DNA from: Exiguobacterium indicum HHS 31
Lineage (GTDB): Bacteria > Bacillota > Bacilli > Exiguobacteriales > Exiguobacteriaceae
Length of the DNA: 64,000 nucleotides
Direction: 5' to 3'
Assembly: GCF_001939065.1 (NCBI RefSeq)
Contig: NZ_MPSZ01000003.1
Coordinates: forward strand, 1 to 64,000
The position numbers and the translations under genes are program-made. Below the pieces are notes generated by a model. That model ran no database searches. It was given only the letters and a program-made list of their open reading frames with translations, and was not told the DNA's origin. Of the stretch, positions 52,577-60,387 are shown in pieces (position 1 is the stretch's first letter; the number at the start of each line of letters is the position of its first letter).

Positions 52577-52585
52577 ATTATAGCA
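52577..52585 (-). promoter_or_regulatory. extended -10 promoter of hpf
   Basis: TGCTATAAT, about 90 bases before hpf. No clear -35; a stress-sigma promoter could not be recognised. Confidence 0.5.
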
Positions 52586-52711
52586 CGATAAGTGAAGGAA
52601 GACCATGAAAACGATGACATTCTCATGAACGTTCACTTCGATTCTTAGCGTACGATAATATTGAAGCATGTTGATGTTAACGTATATACCCGTTTCAAAT
52701 GGATTCAAAAC

Positions 52712-52745
52712 AAAAACCGCTTTTAGGCGGATGGCCTAAAAACGG
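52712..52745 (-). terminator. cold-shock gene terminator
   Basis: CCGTTTTTAGGC and GCCTAAAAGCGG arms (one mismatch), then TTTTTG on the minus strand. Confidence 0.85.
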
Positions 52746-52762
52746 TGGCGGCTGCTATTGGA

Positions 52763-52963
52763 TTAGATCTTTGAAACGTTCGCAGCTTGTGGACCACGAT
52801 CGCCTTCAACGATTTCAAATTCCACTTCTTCGCCTTCTTCAAGTGATTTGTAGCCATCGACTTGAATCGCTGAGAAGTGTACGAAGACGTCTTTCGCGTC
52901 AGACGTTTCGATGAATCCATAACCCTTTTCAGCATTAAACCATTTGACTTTACCTTGTTCCAT
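52763..52963 (-). CDS. cold-shock protein
   Basis: A 66-residue Csp that binds single-stranded RNA and DNA and prevents secondary structure, important in the cold. It has both RNA-binding motifs, KGYGFIE near residue 13 and VFVHFSAI near residue 26. The leader is short (about 50 bases), unlike the long cold-box leaders of enteric cspA, but it contains the palindrome GAGAGC-TT-GCTCTC. It diverges from comK. Confidence 0.96.
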   Translation of the reverse strand: MEQGKVKWFNAEKGYGFIETSDAKDVFVHFSAIQVDGYKSLEEGEEVEFEIVEGDRGPQAANVSKI

Positions 52964-53017
52964 TCGAATTCACGTTCCCTTCGCAAACCAGAGTACGAGA
53001 GCAAGCTCTCACGAATT

Positions 53018-53046
53018 AGTCTATCAAAAGAAGGAATTATTGACAA
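53018..53046 (-). promoter_or_regulatory. sigma-A promoter of cold-shock gene
   Basis: TTGTCA, 17 bases, TAGACT. Confidence 0.75.
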
Positions 53047-53130
53047 TTAAAAATTCTGATTATTTAGAAACCATTACCACGTAATTATCAATTTCCACCA
53101 AGACATTGTTCTATATTTCAAAAAATTACA

Positions 53131-53159
53131 TTGTCATTACATTTGTAATATTGTATTAT
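53131..53159 (+). promoter_or_regulatory. sigma-A promoter of comK
   Basis: TTGTCA, 17 bases, TATTAT. The spacer contains the inverted repeat ATTACA-TT-TGTAAT. I see no tandem AAAA-N5-TTTT ComK boxes, so autoactivation as in Bacillus subtilis is not evident. Confidence 0.65.
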
Positions 53160-53215
53160 ATCGTTAGTAATTACCTGTTTTATCCATTGTCCCATTTGAG
53201 GAGGATGTAGTCGAC

Positions 53216-53722
53216 ATGCGACCATTCCATAATGATGAAAAGTATCGAATCACGAAGCGGACCGTAGCGATCTTACCTTGCTACGACATGATGAAGCAGT
53301 CCATCATCGTGCTAGAAGATGGTTCTACCATCATGACGCCACTTCGACCGTATCAACTGTTGCAATTATCGTGCAGGCAGTACAATAGTTCTATTGAGGA
53401 ACGGATCGTCACCGCAAAACGTGTCGCATCCGTGAAAGGAAAAGTCCCGATTGTCATCGAACCGTCACTCGGCCTCGTCTTTTTCCCTACCAAATCACCG
53501 AAACGTGATGATTGCGAATGGTACGCTTGGAGTCATATGATTGATGTCCTCGAAGAGGATGGACAGACTAAGCTGAAGACCCGCAATGGCATGATCCTTC
53601 CCGTGAACGCCTCTCCTTACATCGTCCGCAACCAAATGAAAGCAACAGGTGAGCTTATGGCTCGCTATCAACAATTGAACGCGATGACATTAGAGGAACG
53701 CTTTAATGCAATCAAATCTTGA
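53216..53722 (+). CDS. comK: competence transcription factor ComK homologue
   Basis: ComK is the master activator of DNA-uptake genes. The 168-residue product has the family core: LRPYQLLQLSCRQYNSSIEERI near residue 42, VKGKVPIVIEPSLGLVFFPTKSPKRDDCEWYAWSHM near 76-112, and RNGMILPVNASPYIVRNQM near 125. It is a little shorter than Bacillus ComK (192), missing part of the C-terminus. The ribosome site GAGGAGG is 11 bases from the ATG, with an ATG-TAG pair directly in between. Isolated, with its own promoter and terminator. Confidence 0.88.
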   Translation: MRPFHNDEKYRITKRTVAILPCYDMMKQSIIVLEDGSTIMTPLRPYQLLQLSCRQYNSSIEERIVTAKRVASVKGKVPIVIEPSLGLVFFPTKSPKRDDCEWYAWSHMIDVLEEDGQTKLKTRNGMILPVNASPYIVRNQMKATGELMARYQQLNAMTLEERFNAIKS

Positions 53723-53730
53723 AAAAACGA

Positions 53731-53766
53731 AGGTTGGGCGATATTTTCGCTCAACCCTTTTTCGTT
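53731..53766 (+). terminator. comK terminator
   Basis: GGTTGGGCGA, five-base loop, TCGCTCAACC, then a T-run. Its 3' arm overlaps the -35 of the next promoter. Confidence 0.88.
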
Positions 53767-53777
53767 TCTGCCGATAT
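53751..53777 (+). promoter_or_regulatory. sigma-D (flagellar) promoter
   Basis: GCCGATAT at 53770-53777 is a perfect -10 box for the flagellar sigma factor; TCAA (consensus TAAA) lies exactly 15 bases upstream. It is 39 bases before the first gene of the seven-gene plus-strand cluster, so the cluster should be a late flagellar unit. Confidence 0.75.
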
Positions 53778-53816
53778 ATAATAAGATGATGTATTTTGAA
53801 AAAAGGAGGACGTTTG

Positions 53817-55658
53817 ATGAATATCCAGTTGAATCCAGCTCGTTCGACGGTACCTGCCGGACAAACCGTTCTTTCGGAGACGAAGACATATAAAGGAACC
53901 GTCTTGGAACAAACAGGACCGCATACGGCGCTCGTTCAAGTCGGACGGGATAAAATCGAGATGACATTCACTGGAGAAGTTCCGACAGGTGATTTCCAGT
54001 TTAAAGTAAAAGGTCAAACGGCGGAAGGTTATCTGATCGAACAGCTACCAGCTGTCTCAGGGACTGACGCTGAAACACCGTCCGCCGTCTCGATTCCGTC
54101 AAACGTCGATCCTGCTTTACTCGAAGGCGTGCCAGCAGAACTGAAACCGGCTGTCGCAAAACTTCTTGCGAGCGGTCAGTTGCCTCAAACACCTGAAGTC
54201 GTCGCCCAACTGGTCACGGCCCTTCAAGGCAGCTACAAGGATCTTGTCCTTGAACTCGTCTCGCGTCCTGATAACGCGCTTCCACCGGAAGCAGAACTCT
54301 TGATTGATAGTCTGTTAGCGACGACCGAAGAATTTGTCGATGTCCTTCCGGAACGCGATGCCTTACGCGACCAACCGACGTTTGAAAAAGCCGTTGCGCT
54401 TGACGTTGCACGAGTCACCTTACCGACGCAGCGTGATATCGAAGCTGCGACACCGCTGCATATGCGTCAGTACATTGAACATTTGCCAGCGAAGGAACGT
54501 CCCGCACTCATTACAGCGCTTGATCAAGGGGACGTCGAAACGGTCCGAAAACAACTGACACCTTACTTCCCGCAAGCTCCACTTGAGCCGAAGACGAGTG
54601 TCCGCGAACAATTGATTGGTCTGACGGCCCGTGCCGCAAGTCCGGTCGAGCAAGCTACTCCGATACGGTCGGCTCTGACCCTCGTCCGAGAGGTAACACC
54701 TCGTTTAGCGGAGGTGACGAACGACTTCAAGAGCCAACAGCGAACGATCGTGTCGCAACTGCGACAAATCGAACCACTCGTCGAGTCCCGCCCAGTGCAA
54801 ATGGTTGCTGTCATCGAAAGTACGGCACACCGCTTGAAGCAAATGTTCCAGCAAACGGACGCGATGTTGCATACGACGATGCGGGATGAAAAACAGTTGA
54901 TCCACTTTTTATCGAAGCTCGAACGCGGTGCTGAACTCGCTTCCCACGGTCGGGGAACAGAAGCGAAGGCACTACTGCAAGAAGTCCGGACGGGCTTTGA
55001 AGCCTTCCGCTACGCGCCAGCGAACGTTCGTCCGACCTATTTACCGGAATGGAACGCGTCAAGCACTCGAACGCCAAACGACGCACCGGCAAAACTCATA
55101 CCGTATGAACCGAAACAAAACAGTCCGCGAGTTTTACAAGAAACGGTTCAAAAAGCACTGCAGCTGCAAAGCGCCGAGTTGAAGCTCGCTGCTCCGACTC
55201 TCAATCCGGAAGCTTCGAAACTTCAGTCATTCTTGACGACGCAACAGCAAATCAATAAGCCTGACAATCAACAGCAGTTGAATCAGATTCTGTTATCGCT
55301 TCCGGTCCAGATCGTCGAAGCGACAGCCGGTCTTCATGTTCACCTTCAAAACAAGCGACCGGATGAAGTGATCGACTGGGAAAACAATACGTTGTACGTC
55401 CAGCTGAACACGAAACGTCTCGGGGATATCGGCGTACGCGTCGAAACCGTCAATCGGAAGATGCAAATCACGATCGAAAACGATCTCCCGATTCTCGAGC
55501 GACTTGCTACACCGTTTCTTGAACGAACGACGGACGCCTTAGAAGCGACCGGTTATCAGGATGTTCGGATTCAGTTCCGACCGTTCACGAAAGAAGAACG
55601 TCAAGACGTTGCTACGCAGAAGGATGAGACGCCAAACGGGTACGATTACCGGATTTAA
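53817..55658 (+). CDS. FliK-like flagellar hook-length/export control protein
   Basis: A 613-residue protein. The long middle is low in complexity, rich in Thr, Val, Glu, Gln and Pro. The C-terminal region (about residues 490-595: LSLPVQIVEATAGLHVHLQ, NNTLYVQLNTKRLGDIGVRVETVNRKMQITIEND) fits the Flg_hook domain of FliK, which tells FlhB to switch export from hook to filament. It pairs with the next gene, a detached FlhB C-terminal domain, like ylqG-ylqH in Bacillus subtilis. Start at 53817 follows AAGGAGGACG. The ordinary fliK should lie in the main flagellar operon elsewhere. Confidence 0.75.
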   Translation: MNIQLNPARSTVPAGQTVLSETKTYKGTVLEQTGPHTALVQVGRDKIEMTFTGEVPTGDFQFKVKGQTAEGYLIEQLPAVSGTDAETPSAVSIPSNVDPALLEGVPAELKPAVAKLLASGQLPQTPEVVAQLVTALQGSYKDLVLELVSRPDNALPPEAELLIDSLLATTEEFVDVLPERDALRDQPTFEKAVALDVARVTLPTQRDIEAATPLHMRQYIEHLPAKERPALITALDQGDVETVRKQLTPYFPQAPLEPKTSVREQLIGLTARAASPVEQATPIRSALTLVREVTPRLAEVTNDFKSQQRTIVSQLRQIEPLVESRPVQMVAVIESTAHRLKQMFQQTDAMLHTTMRDEKQLIHFLSKLERGAELASHGRGTEAKALLQEVRTGFEAFRYAPANVRPTYLPEWNASSTRTPNDAPAKLIPYEPKQNSPRVLQETVQKALQLQSAELKLAAPTLNPEASKLQSFLTTQQQINKPDNQQQLNQILLSLPVQIVEATAGLHVHLQNKRPDEVIDWENNTLYVQLNTKRLGDIGVRVETVNRKMQITIENDLPILERLATPFLERTTDALEATGYQDVRIQFRPFTKEERQDVATQKDETPNGYDYRI

Positions 55659-55669
55659 AGGAGGAAGCC

Positions 55670-55960
55670 ATGTACCAGAAAATCGATTTGAAGCACCGAA
55701 AATCTGCTGCCGTTCTGCGTTACGATGAAGCGTCCGGACAAGCACCTGTCGTTGTCGCCCGCGCGACAGGACAAGCGGCAGACCGGATCTTACAGGAAGC
55801 TCGAGCCAACGGAATCGCTGTCGAACACGATACCTCATTACTCGGTCACCTGCTCGATCTCGACCTCGGGACCGCGATTCCACCGCAACTCTATGACGTC
55901 ATGGCAGAACTCCTCTTATTGATCGAAGAACTGGACCACGCGAAAGGACGACAGACATGA
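55670..55960 (+). CDS. free FlhB C-terminal domain protein (YlqH-like)
   Basis: A 96-residue protein equivalent to the cytoplasmic end of FlhB after its self-cleavage site: SAAVLRYDEASGQAPVVVARATGQAADRILQEARANGIAVEHD, then IPPQLYDVMAELLLLIEEL. It lacks membrane helices and the NPTH cleavage motif. Stand-alone FlhB C-terminal proteins can replace the cleaved half of FlhB in export gate switching. AAGGAGG precedes the ATG; the end overlaps the next gene by four bases. Confidence 0.85.
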   Translation: MYQKIDLKHRKSAAVLRYDEASGQAPVVVARATGQAADRILQEARANGIAVEHDTSLLGHLLDLDLGTAIPPQLYDVMAELLLLIEELDHAKGRQT

Positions 55961-56349
55961 CAGAACAAGAACTGTATCAGATGACCCCACAACAATTGAC
56001 GGAAAAAATGTTACAAGGACTCGTCTTTCAGTATGAACAGGCGATCACGGCGATTGAAGCAAAAGCGTTTGATCACATGAATGAACGTCTTCAAAAAGCC
56101 TATGCGCTACTGACGAAGCTCTCAGAAGGACTGCATGACGACGGCGGAATTATCACGTCTCAACTCGAAGCGTTGTACTTCTACCTCGGTCAACAGACAC
56201 TGCTTGCTTACACAGAACATCACGTGCTCACAGAAGCACTTTTTCTTGCTGAAGAACTGCTGGTTACATGGCAAGCAGCAAGTACAAATAAGCGCCCGCT
56301 CGCTCGGGCAGCCCATCATGCAGGATATGAAAGGATGGCATACGAATGA
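55957..56349 (+). CDS. FliS-like flagellin chaperone, second copy
   Basis: A 130-residue, mainly helical protein. The N-terminal YQMTPQQLTEKMLQGLVFQYEQAITAIEAKAFDHMNERLQKAYALLTKLSEGL mirrors FliS (compare the canonical fliS at 60738-61106, which has LPQDLTLMLYEGLIKF at the same place). It precedes the flagellin gene with a four-base overlap, so it is probably its dedicated export chaperone. Sequence similarity to FliS is modest; the claim depends on both pattern and context. Confidence 0.7.
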   Translation: MTEQELYQMTPQQLTEKMLQGLVFQYEQAITAIEAKAFDHMNERLQKAYALLTKLSEGLHDDGGIITSQLEALYFYLGQQTLLAYTEHHVLTEALFLAEELLVTWQAASTNKRPLARAAHHAGYERMAYE

Positions 56350-57233
56350 AAATCTCAAACAATGTCCAAGCACTAAAGGCGTATCGTAACCTGACGGCGA
56401 ATCAATTGAGTATTAAGACGACGATGGACAAACTATCGAGTGGACAAAAAATCAATCGGGCTGCGGACGATGCAGCTGGTCTCGCTCTTTCTGAAAAGAT
56501 GAGGAATCGCTTGCAAGCCCTCGATAAAGCGGAACAGAACGTCCTTGACGGAATCTCGATGGTACAAACGTTAGAAGGTGGTATGACTGAAACACATAGT
56601 CTCTTGCAACGGATGCGCGAACTTGCCGTCCAAGCAAGTAACGGAACACTTGCTCCTGAAGACCGTTCTTCACTTCAATCAGAAATTGACCAGTTGACGA
56701 ATGAAGTGACGCGCATCGCGAAGACGACTCAGTTCAACGGAAAAGATATTTTGACGGGTGACTTCAGTGAAGGAAAGAATGCTATCTTCATTCAATCGAA
56801 TGCTGGTGCAAATGAAGGAATTTCAATCACTGTAGAAGACATGCGTGCATTATCACTTGGAATCAGTACCACAGTACGCCCTTCACCAACAAGTGCACAG
56901 CTATCAGAGACAAGTGGTTCGATAGAATACTCACTGAGTGTAATGACTCGTGAAAGTGCTGATTCAGCTATTTCTTTATACACCAAAGCGATTGATAGTG
57001 TCTCCAATCAACGAGCAAAACTTGGGGCTATCCAAAATCGCTTCGAAGCAACAAACTCCGTCCTCGGAATAAGTCGTGAAAATCTGACAGCATCTGAGTC
57101 GCGAATTCGCGATACCGATATGGCACAAGAAATGATGGAGTATGCAAAATATAATATCCTCAACCAATCCGGTATGGCCATGATTGCGCAAGCGAACGCG
57201 TTACCACAAGGCGTCTTGCAACTACTCAACTAA
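56346..57233 (+). CDS. flagellin (additional, cassette-encoded)
   Basis: A 295-residue flagellin. The N-terminal D0/D1 region has SSGQKINRAADDAAGLALSEKMRNRLQAL near residue 31 and LLQRMRELAVQASNGTL near 87; the C-terminal D0 has IRDTDMAQEMMEYAKYNILNQSGMAMIAQANALPQGVLQLLN. Only a short variable centre (about residues 165-205) separates them. Differences from common flagellin (start MKISNNVQALKA, QKINRAADD) mark it as a divergent paralogue. Bases 56800-57150 are more AT-rich than neighbours, hinting at recombination. AAAGGATGG precedes the ATG. Confidence 0.9.
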   Translation: MKISNNVQALKAYRNLTANQLSIKTTMDKLSSGQKINRAADDAAGLALSEKMRNRLQALDKAEQNVLDGISMVQTLEGGMTETHSLLQRMRELAVQASNGTLAPEDRSSLQSEIDQLTNEVTRIAKTTQFNGKDILTGDFSEGKNAIFIQSNAGANEGISITVEDMRALSLGISTTVRPSPTSAQLSETSGSIEYSLSVMTRESADSAISLYTKAIDSVSNQRAKLGAIQNRFEATNSVLGISRENLTASESRIRDTDMAQEMMEYAKYNILNQSGMAMIAQANALPQGVLQLLN

Positions 57234-57249
57234 GAAGGGAGTGTCAGTT

Positions 57250-57690
57250 ATGGACATTCGCCGCATTCAAGAAACCCAACGGCTCCAGGTAGCTCGGTCC
57301 GGTACTCGGGAAGTCGAGGCATCGACGACCTTCTCTGCCTTAATGCAGGATAAACGAGAACATAAAGGTTATGAACGTCTTCAGCAAAAGTTACTGCTTG
57401 TTGAAGAACATGGTCAACTCCTCGCTGAGAGTCATACGATCGAAAACCTAGAGAGCTACAAGGAGAAGATCAAGGACTTCCTGAAGGATGCACTGGATCA
57501 GTCACAACAACTAGAAGAGAAACGCGGCTTCAATCGTCGCGGACGAACAAAAATCTATAAAGTCGTCGAACAAGTCGATACGAAACTATTGCAATTGACG
57601 GACACCGTCTTATCCGGAGAATCAAGACGACTTGATATTTTAGATCAAGTCGGTGAAATCAAAGGCATGCTTGTCAACGTCTTTGTCTAA
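57250..57690 (+). CDS. YaaR family protein (DUF327)
   Basis: A 146-residue charged helical protein of the YaaR type: DIRRIQETQRL at the start, FSALMQDKREHKGYERLQQKLLLVEEHGQLL, and LESYKEKIKDFLKDALDQSQQLEEKRGFNRRGRTKIYKVVEQVDTKLLQLTD near residues 65-120. Function unknown in any organism I know; here it sits just after the flagellin gene. The start at 57250 follows AGAAGGGAG; the frame upstream overlaps the flagellin gene and is not used. Confidence 0.85.
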   Translation: MDIRRIQETQRLQVARSGTREVEASTTFSALMQDKREHKGYERLQQKLLLVEEHGQLLAESHTIENLESYKEKIKDFLKDALDQSQQLEEKRGFNRRGRTKIYKVVEQVDTKLLQLTDTVLSGESRRLDILDQVGEIKGMLVNVFV

Positions 57691-57714
57691 TCCGACAACA
57701 CGAGGAGATTATCC

Positions 57715-58383
57715 ATGCCTGAGTTATATTCAAAAAAATGTAAGTGTACGTATTGCTTAAAAGAAACAGAGACGAAGCGTGTCTTGTCGCGTCATATTCG
57801 GGTCGAGCGAACGGATTTTGATAGTTTCGTCCATTACCAAGGATCGAACCCCTACCTGTACGAACCGATTCAGTGCTCCCACTGCCGCTTCATCTTTCAT
57901 GAGTCGTTTGAAAAGTTGCGGACGGACGTGCGTCAGACGCTCGAAGAGCAAATCTTGCCGACGCTCCCAGTGTTACCGTTCGCAGCCACAGAACGAACGA
58001 TTGAACAAGCTTTACAGTTGTATAAATTAGCACTCTATACCGCCCAAGTAACGGGACAAAAAGAAGCGATTCTTGCCATGCTCGGCGTCCGGATCGCTTG
58101 GATGTACCGGATACTCGGTGACGAAGCACAAGAATTGCAGTGGATGGAACGATCGGTCACAAAGTACGAAGCCCTGTATCTCAACTATACCGATGCGGTT
58201 CGTACCGGCATTCCCCACGATGTCCTGTTATTACGCATCAGTGATTTGTATGCTGTCTTAAAACGGACAGATGATGCAAAACAATGGTATGGTCTCATCT
58301 TCCAAAGTAAGATCGTGTCGGACCGGACAAAAAAAGAAGCACGGGAACATTGGGAATTGTACCGTGAAACACATAACGTCTAA
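57715..58383 (+). CDS. DUF2225 protein with two CxxC motifs
   Basis: A 222-residue soluble protein. CTYC near residue 11 and CSHC near residue 59 probably bind zinc; the remainder is helical with TPR-like stretches (QALQLYKLALYTAQVTGQKEAILAMLGVRIAWMYRIL near 100-135, DAKQWYGLIFQ near 195). It matches the DUF2225 family of Firmicutes, of unknown function. CGAGGAGA precedes the ATG. In this operon it may help filament or cyclase function. Confidence 0.82.
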   Translation: MPELYSKKCKCTYCLKETETKRVLSRHIRVERTDFDSFVHYQGSNPYLYEPIQCSHCRFIFHESFEKLRTDVRQTLEEQILPTLPVLPFAATERTIEQALQLYKLALYTAQVTGQKEAILAMLGVRIAWMYRILGDEAQELQWMERSVTKYEALYLNYTDAVRTGIPHDVLLLRISDLYAVLKRTDDAKQWYGLIFQSKIVSDRTKKEAREHWELYRETHNV

Positions 58384-58411
58384 CGAAACTACATAAAAAG
58401 GAGGATCACGC

Positions 58412-60145
58412 ATGCGACACATGTCTCGCGTCCAGTGGTATGTCATCGTTACCTACATTGCCATTCTCGGATCAAGCTGGTTTCATGCTGGTCCGATTTT
58501 TGCTGTCTTCAGTACGATTGCTGGACTCCTCTACTGCTCATGGGTAGCTCGTTCGTCCGGTACGTTACCGATTATCCGGCGAGCAATCGAGTGGTTCACG
58601 ATCGGTATCACCTTGAACTTTGCCTTCAGCTTCTTACCAACTGCCTGGCATCCACCGGAGCTCGATACCGTCGTCAACCTGACGATTACCGGCTTTTTTA
58701 TCCTGACGGCACGGACATTCGCGAAACAGATTAATTGGACGACGGTCCGGCGCTTACCGCTTCTTTACGTCGACGGGATTTTACTCTTCGGTATGACATT
58801 CGTCTTCGGCTATACGATCATCTTACGGTATATACCGGATATTGCTCGTTCTTCCATTGAACTCGTTGGGATGAGCGGTTTTGCACTTAGCTTCATTGCA
58901 CAACTGTTCTTTTTCTTCTTACTTTATACGACCGGCTTACACAATAAATCGCATCGGTTACTGATTCAATCGATGCTGTTGTTCATCTTTGCAATTTTCG
59001 GTTACTATACGTTTTTCATCCGGAATCAGCTCGACATCGCCAGCTGGTTCTTCCCGTTGTATCCGGTCAGCTTATACGGTCTCTTGCAGTATTATCGAAA
59101 AACACACTCGCCCGAAGCCTCTGAACGATGGACAATCTCGTATCTTCCCTACCTCAGTCTCTTAATCGTCGTCGGTGGGATCTCGTATGTGTCGATCCCA
59201 TCTACCATCTACTGGAGTAGTCTCATTGGTCTCTTCTCGCTCTTTTTCGTACGCCAATTTTTCTCCGAGCGTCAAAACACACGACTCTTGCGTGAGTTGG
59301 GCCTCTCGGAAAATGAGTTGTTGCAACGCGTCAACGAAAAAACGGAGCGCCTTGAACTGCGAAAGGAAGAGTACCGACGGCTATTTTTGAATCATCCGTA
59401 CCCAATCGTTCGGATGGATGCCAACGGTCATGAAAAAGCGATGAATCCGATTGCGGAACAGTACTTTCCTGCCGGACAGCTTCCGGATCAACTGATGGAA
59501 CAGATCGTTCCGATCAGTTGGCAAGGAACACCAATCGAACATCAACTAATGCAACTCGACGACGGGCGCGCTTTTGAAGTGACCGTCATTTCGATTCCGC
59601 GCGAGCATGACTTCTACATCATCTTAGCGGACCGAACACATGCTTTGACAGAAGAACGGATGCTACGTTCGCTCGGATACCAGGACGCGCTCACTGGATT
59701 ACCGAATCGTCGTTACTTCGAGGAAGTTCTATCAAATGAATTACCACATTGGCAAGAAGGATCGTTATTGTTCATCGACTTAGATGGCTTTAAAGACATC
59801 AATGATCAGTTCGGTCATGACGCGGGGGACTTCGTTCTACAAGAGACCGCAAGACGGCTAGAAGCGGACCTACAGGAAGCGGAGATGGCAGCACGGCTTG
59901 GCGGTGACGAATTCATCGTCTTCTTGCATCGGAATCGAGCGGACACGATCCATTACGCAGAAAGTATTCTCAAGCATCTGAATGAGGTATTTCTTTATCA
60001 AGCGCAGACGATGCACGTCACGCCTTCGATCGGGATCGCACGTTACCCGGAAGATGGAACGACGACGAGTCTTCTACTGATTCGTGCTGACGAAGCGATG
60101 TACACCGTTAAACAAGCAGACAAAAATGCCTATCGCTTCAAATAA
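58412..60145 (+). CDS. membrane-bound diguanylate cyclase (PAS-GGDEF)
   Basis: A 577-residue predicted cyclase making the second messenger c-di-GMP. Eight membrane helices fill residues 8-285, followed by a coiled coil (RLLRELGLSENELLQRVNEKTERLELRKEEYRRLF), a PAS-like domain near 325-420 and a GGDEF domain from about 430. The active-site motif is intact (RLGGDEFIVF near 497), as is DALTGLPNRRYFE near 427. The inhibitory I-site RxxD is replaced by QEAE, so product inhibition is probably absent. AGGAGG precedes the ATG. Last gene of the cassette, ended by a strong terminator. Confidence 0.9.
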   Translation: MRHMSRVQWYVIVTYIAILGSSWFHAGPIFAVFSTIAGLLYCSWVARSSGTLPIIRRAIEWFTIGITLNFAFSFLPTAWHPPELDTVVNLTITGFFILTARTFAKQINWTTVRRLPLLYVDGILLFGMTFVFGYTIILRYIPDIARSSIELVGMSGFALSFIAQLFFFFLLYTTGLHNKSHRLLIQSMLLFIFAIFGYYTFFIRNQLDIASWFFPLYPVSLYGLLQYYRKTHSPEASERWTISYLPYLSLLIVVGGISYVSIPSTIYWSSLIGLFSLFFVRQFFSERQNTRLLRELGLSENELLQRVNEKTERLELRKEEYRRLFLNHPYPIVRMDANGHEKAMNPIAEQYFPAGQLPDQLMEQIVPISWQGTPIEHQLMQLDDGRAFEVTVISIPREHDFYIILADRTHALTEERMLRSLGYQDALTGLPNRRYFEEVLSNELPHWQEGSLLFIDLDGFKDINDQFGHDAGDFVLQETARRLEADLQEAEMAARLGGDEFIVFLHRNRADTIHYAESILKHLNEVFLYQAQTMHVTPSIGIARYPEDGTTTSLLLIRADEAMYTVKQADKNAYRFK

Positions 60146-60177
60146 AAAGAACGGAATCCGCAGATTCCGTTCTTTTT
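60144..60177. terminator. bidirectional terminator between convergent flagellar units
   Basis: AAAGAACGGAAT and ATTCCGTTCTTT arms, 12 pairs, with A-run before and T-run after, so it works on both strands. Confidence 0.9.
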
Positions 60178-60183
60178 ATCGTG

Positions 60184-60360
60184 TCATGATTCACGGCGAT
60201 ACTTTTCTTCCTCATACACATCCGGTTGTTCCGAAATCGGACGCTCGAGCGCTTCCCACGATTCGGTCTCGACATCCGGTTCAATGAACTGATCATACGA
60301 ACCGTCCGATTGGAAATAGGTTTGTGGGACACGGCGTTTACCCTGCTCTTGTTTCTTCAC
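60184..60360 (-). CDS. small charged protein, unknown
   Basis: A 58-residue acidic, hydrophilic protein (VKKQEQGKRRVPQTYFQSDG start; many Glu and Asp). A GTG start at 60360 is chosen because GGGAGG lies eight bases before it; the frame has an ATG 18 bases further upstream that overlaps the ribosome site. It is the last gene of the flaG-fliD-fliS-fliT unit, 27 bases after fliT. Not recognised. Confidence 0.5.
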   Translation of the reverse strand: MKKQEQGKRRVPQTYFQSDGSYDQFIEPDVETESWEALERPISEQPDVYEEEKYRRES

Positions 60361-60387
60361 GAAAGATTCCTCCCTCACGCAAAAACA

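Noticed and set aside
53207-53212. ATG-TAG minimal upstream frame before comK as a translational regulator
   Set aside because: ATG directly abuts GGAGG with no spacing, so ribosome use is doubtful; kept only as a remark.
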